From Myxococcales bacterium (GTDB lineage Bacteria; Myxococcota_A; Polyangia; Polyangiales; Polyangiaceae), in contig JACPVJ010000197.1 of assembly GCA_016191785.1 (NCBI GenBank), forward strand, positions 1-64,000: 64,000 bases of DNA. The letters are read 5' to 3'. The notes beneath the pieces were generated by a model, which was not told the DNA's origin, did not search any database, and was given only the letters and a program-made list of their open reading frames with translations. Positions 59,775-64,000 of the stretch are shown here, piece by piece (the stretch's first letter is position 1; every line of letters begins with the position of its first letter). Made by a program: the position numbers and the translations under genes.

Positions 59775-60175
59775 CGCTCCCCCGCGCGTTTCTTGAACAC
59801 CCACCCGCGCTGGAGCGGGAAGTTCCATCCCAGGCCGACGGTGACGGAGACGAGCACGCGGGCCAGCACGTAGTGCAGTCCGAGCACTTTGAACAGAAAG
59901 TGCTCACCGAGGGCGTTCCAGCCCGCGCTGGCGGCGGACACCAGCGAGTAGCGAAGCGCCTGGCCGCCGGCGGGCTCGTGCGCCACCCGGAAGACCCAGC
60001 GCCGGTTCAAGAGGAAGTTCACCACCGCGCCGGTGGCCGCGCCCAAGGCTGCCGCGGGAACCGGCGAAAGTCCGGCGAGCTCGACCAGGCCCACCATCGC
60101 GCCGAAGTCGGCGCCCGTGGCGGCGAGCGACGCCGCCTGGTGCCGCCCGAGCAGGCCAAAAAGCGGGGCCACCAT
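59771..60175 (-). CDS. GtrA-like membrane protein
   Basis: This 134-residue protein has four predicted membrane helices and the GtrA-family patterns ATGAVVNFLLNRRWVF and LGWNFPLQRGWVF. Family members flip polyprenyl-linked sugars across the membrane or help in their transport. It is translationally coupled to the MMPL exporter downstream. It may serve the lipid or glycan pathway of this region. Start GTG 60175. Confidence 0.85.
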   Translation of the reverse strand: MVAPLFGLLGRHQAASLAATGADFGAMVGLVELAGLSPVPAAALGAATGAVVNFLLNRRWVFRVAHEPAGGQALRYSLVSAASAGWNALGEHFLFKVLGLHYVLARVLVSVTVGLGWNFPLQRGWVFKKRAGER

Positions 60176-60281
60176 GGCTGACGCCGATCATAACCGGCGG
60201 CGCCGCTTTGCACGCGTTTTGTCGCGCCGGCCCCGAGAGAAACTGCTAGTTTTCGCGCCCCGCTTCGGAAAGGGTTGAGAC

Positions 60282-62108
<1,827 letters not shown>

Positions 62109-62139
62109 CGGCCGCCACGCGTCTGCTATCCTCCGCGGG

Positions 62140-62667
62140 GTGCGAACCTCGACGGTCTGGGTAGCGGCGGGTCTGCTCTCGAGCATCGGTTGGTGGGGCT
62201 GCAGCAGCAGTTCGACCAACACCGCAGCCGGCGGGGGTTCCGGCGGCTCGAGCGCCACCGGGGGTGGCGGTGCCTCGGGTTCGGGCGGCGGCGCCGCCGG
62301 CTCCGGCGGCAGCGTCGCCGGGTCGGGGGGCGCCGCCGGTTCGGACGGCAGCGCCGCCAGCGGGGGCAGCGGCGGCGGTTCGGGTGGCGATGCCGGGGGC
62401 GACGCGCCGTCGCTGTGCGACCAGCCGTTCTGTCCCACCGGCGTCCCAGCCCAGTGCTGCAACTGCATGCAGCTGAAGTGCACTCAGGTGTTCAACGCCT
62501 GCCGCTGCGAGCAAGACTGTCGCGATCTGTCCGAATGCCTGCGCAACTGCTCGGGCTCGACGACGTGCGAGCAGGGCTGCTACGGCAAGCATTCGACGGG
62601 CGCGAACTACTACGGCCCGTTTTACACTTGCAGCGAGGACAAGTGTAAGACCGAGTGCTTCAACTGA
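62140..62667 (+). CDS. Gly-rich and Cys-rich lipoprotein
   Basis: This 175-residue lipoprotein starts at GTG 62140 (lipobox WWGC). It has a long Gly/Ser/Ala linker (about 25-85) and a C-terminal domain of about 85 residues with 16-17 Cys (LCDQPFC, QCCNCMQLKC, CRCEQDC, CLRNCSG, CEQGCYG, CSEDKCKTEC). It has the same overall plan as the gene at 25148, with unrelated Cys spacing. Unknown function. Confidence 0.82.
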   Translation: MRTSTVWVAAGLLSSIGWWGCSSSSTNTAAGGGSGGSSATGGGGASGSGGGAAGSGGSVAGSGGAAGSDGSAASGGSGGGSGGDAGGDAPSLCDQPFCPTGVPAQCCNCMQLKCTQVFNACRCEQDCRDLSECLRNCSGSTTCEQGCYGKHSTGANYYGPFYTCSEDKCKTECFN

Positions 62668-62670
62668 GGG

Positions 62671-63927
62671 TCACAGGTTCTTCTTCGCCGTCGACGGCAG
62701 GTTCGGGTGCTGGAGGATGACCTTCTTCAGCGCCGTGCTCTTTCGCACGAAGGGCTGCTTGAGCAGGTGCACGAGCAGCGCCGGCGGACAGGCGGGGAAG
62801 CGCGCCAGGTTCTGGATGAACAGCACCGAGGTGAACTGGCGGCTGCACAAGATCGAGGTCATGCGCGAGTCGAAGGTCTGACCGATCAGCAGGGTCAGAC
62901 AGCGTGCCTCGGTGGCCACCACGAAATCGGCGCGCTCTTCGCTGGACGAGCTGCCCCAGCGTGAGCGCAACAGGCCGCGGGAACCGACGCGGTTCTTCTC
63001 GGCCACGTCGCGGTCGATGCAGACCTTGTACAGCTCGCGGAGCGGCTTCTGACCGACCAGCCGGCGCAAGAGCGCCTCGGTGAGCTGGCTGTTGCGGACC
63101 AGCAGCCGCTGGACCTGCGTGTCCCGCGCGAACTCGGTGCGCTGCACCACCAGCTCGAGGCCCGCCGGGTTCTTGTGGTGCTGCGCGATCAGCCGCGCGT
63201 GGTCGAGGCCCGAGAGCGCGTTCTCGAGCACGGCGCGGATGACCTGCGGTTCGGGGTCCAGGCAGAGCGCGCACAGCATCGAGCCGTCGGCGCCGTGCGC
63301 CAGCGCGACGCGAGCGTCCCGCTCGAGCGGTCGCAGCTCCAGCTCGTAGATCTTCCGGTAGTTGCGCGACGCCTCGAGGTCCTCGGGGGTGGCGGGCTCG
63401 GTTTCTGACTCGGGCTCGGGCTCGGGTTCGGGCTCGGGTTCGAGCTCGGGCTCGGGTTCGCGCTCGGGCTCGGGCTCGGGCTCGCGCGTGGCCTGGGGTT
63501 TGGCATCGGCGGGCGCCGTGGCATCGGCGTGAACGATCTCCAGTCCCGGCAGCGGCTGCTCGGTGTCGTCGAGGTCGGGCAGATCGTCCTCGCCAGGGTA
63601 CGCGCGCCATTCGTCCACTGGCGCCTCGTCGTGCACCTCGTGCTCGGGGCCCAGCACCGGCAGCGCATCGTCGTGCACCTCGTGCTCGGGGCCCAGCACC
63701 GGCAGCGCATCGTCGTGCACCTCGTGCTCCGGGCCCAGCACCGGCAGCTCGGGCTCGGGGATGGTCACCTCGACGTGGAGCTCGTGCTCCGGATCGAGCC
63801 CCGGAAGCTCCTTGGACGAGGACGACGAGGACTCCGAGAAGTCGGGTAAGGACTCGGCGAAGTCGGGAATGCTCGCCAGATCGACGCGGACCGCGCGCAC
63901 TTCTTCGGGGTCGTCGGGGTCGCCCAC
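62671..63927 (-). CDS. Protein with acidic repeats and conserved helical domain
   Basis: This 418-residue protein has no signal peptide. The N-terminal third is acidic and low-complexity: a Ser run, three 14-residue repeats (LPVLGPEHEVHDDA, about residues 60-102) and a Pro-Glu repeat (about 148-180). The C-terminal 220 residues are a helical domain (ALCLDPEPQVIRAVLENALSG, RLLVRNSQLTEALLRRLVG, LLVHLLKQPFVRKS) that resembles a HEAT-like repeat module found in myxobacterial proteins. No enzyme motif is seen. It may be a scaffold. Start GTG 63927. Confidence 0.75.
   Translation of the reverse strand: MGDPDDPEEVRAVRVDLASIPDFAESLPDFSESSSSSSKELPGLDPEHELHVEVTIPEPELPVLGPEHEVHDDALPVLGPEHEVHDDALPVLGPEHEVHDEAPVDEWRAYPGEDDLPDLDDTEQPLPGLEIVHADATAPADAKPQATREPEPEPEREPEPELEPEPEPEPEPESETEPATPEDLEASRNYRKIYELELRPLERDARVALAHGADGSMLCALCLDPEPQVIRAVLENALSGLDHARLIAQHHKNPAGLELVVQRTEFARDTQVQRLLVRNSQLTEALLRRLVGQKPLRELYKVCIDRDVAEKNRVGSRGLLRSRWGSSSSEERADFVVATEARCLTLLIGQTFDSRMTSILCSRQFTSVLFIQNLARFPACPPALLVHLLKQPFVRKSTALKKVILQHPNLPSTAKKNL
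63408..63490. repeat. Pro-Glu coding simple repeat
   Basis: A run of GGGCTC/GGGTTC hexamers encodes alternating Pro-Glu on the minus strand inside the gene at 62671. Confidence 0.8.
63623..63748. repeat. 42-bp tandem repeat, three near-identical units
   Basis: Three 42-bp units at 63623-63664, 63665-63706 and 63707-63748. Neighbouring units differ by only one base, so the array is very young. It encodes a 14-residue repeat on the minus strand and keeps the frame. Confidence 0.95.
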
Positions 63928-63936
63928 CCCCCAAGC

Positions 63937-64000
63937 CTACCCAGTGCAGGTCTTCTGATCCACCACCGGTTCGACCGGCTTGCACTTGCCGAAATCGCAC
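63937..64000 (-). CDS. Cys-containing protein, last codons (runs off right edge)
   Basis: A minus-strand frame ends with TAG at 63939-63937 and is open to the right edge, giving CDFGKCKPVEPVVDQKTCTG as the last 20 residues. The three Cys resemble the tails of the Cys-rich lipoproteins in this window. Only the end is visible, so it could also be a chance open frame, but it is placed directly behind the gene at 62671 on the same strand. Confidence 0.5.
   Translation of the reverse strand, partial: CDFGKCKPVEPVVDQKTCTG

Overview
The window is about 68-72% GC with strong GC3 bias and is densely coded. No intergenic stretch exceeds 300 bp, and I see no tRNA, rRNA, CRISPR, integrase or transposase. 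Several traits point to a myxobacterium (Myxococcota, probably Polyangia): cysteine-repeat lipoproteins with long Gly/Ser linkers, three Ser/Thr protein kinases fused to membrane segments, a C-terminal sorting tail of MYXO-CTERM type, a STAND-type regulator and an EAL protein. This assignment rests on gene content only.

Layout. 1-2831: a truncated Gly-rich lipoprotein, an eight-repeat Cys-rich lipoprotein and a c-di-GMP phosphodiesterase. 2878-9969: an envelope/glycan region with two SAM methyltransferases, a methyltransferase-like/GT2 fusion, a membrane-anchored discoidin-domain protein and two multi-spanning GT-C-like proteins. 10018-15192: a DUF4097-like lipoprotein coupled to a Bax-inhibitor-1 family protein, a lipoprotein 5'-nucleotidase/metallophosphatase and a VWA lipoprotein.

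15356-25096 is the most striking part: five multiheme c-type cytochromes with 66 haem-binding motifs in total. They are an 8-haem lipoprotein with a collagen-like head, a NapC/NirT-like 4-haem membrane protein with a coupled two-TM partner, a 27-haem protein, a 15-haem protein built from three 5-haem modules, and a 12-haem lipoprotein. The last two are translationally coupled downstream of an outer-membrane beta-barrel. An OB-fold protein follows the 27-haem gene. The set contains the parts needed to move electrons from quinol across the periplasm and through the outer membrane, that is, a porin-cytochrome conduit.

25148-29426 holds two Cys-rich lipoproteins, a pyrophosphate-type phosphofructokinase, a DUF2071-like protein and prephenate dehydratase. 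29475-43984 is rich in signalling genes: a STAND/winged-helix regulator coupled to a membrane kinase, two more kinases, Cys-rich and beta-barrel surface proteins, a PEGA-like protein and a peptidoglycan amidase with lipoprotein and MYXO-CTERM-like signals at opposite ends. 43991-48372 holds a DUF362+CBM9-like lipoprotein, an SDR oxidoreductase and a small DUF4160/DUF2442 gene pair. The pair is bracketed by a perfect 34-bp direct repeat that covers the SDR start codon, so it looks like an inserted cassette.

48406-55461 has an Hsp70-like ATPase, a 971-residue beta-propeller lipoprotein and small lipoproteins. 55569-60175 looks like a lipid locus: a CDP-alcohol phosphatidyltransferase, an Aur1-like PAP2 enzyme, an MMPL/HpnN-like exporter and a GtrA protein. 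This could be a bacterial phosphoinositol-lipid or inositol-phosphoceramide route. 60282-64000 carries GTP-dependent PEP carboxykinase, a Gly/Cys-rich lipoprotein, a protein with very recent 42-bp repeats and the last codons of a Cys-containing protein at the right edge. Together with the PPi-type phosphofructokinase, pckG places reversible steps of central carbon metabolism in this window.
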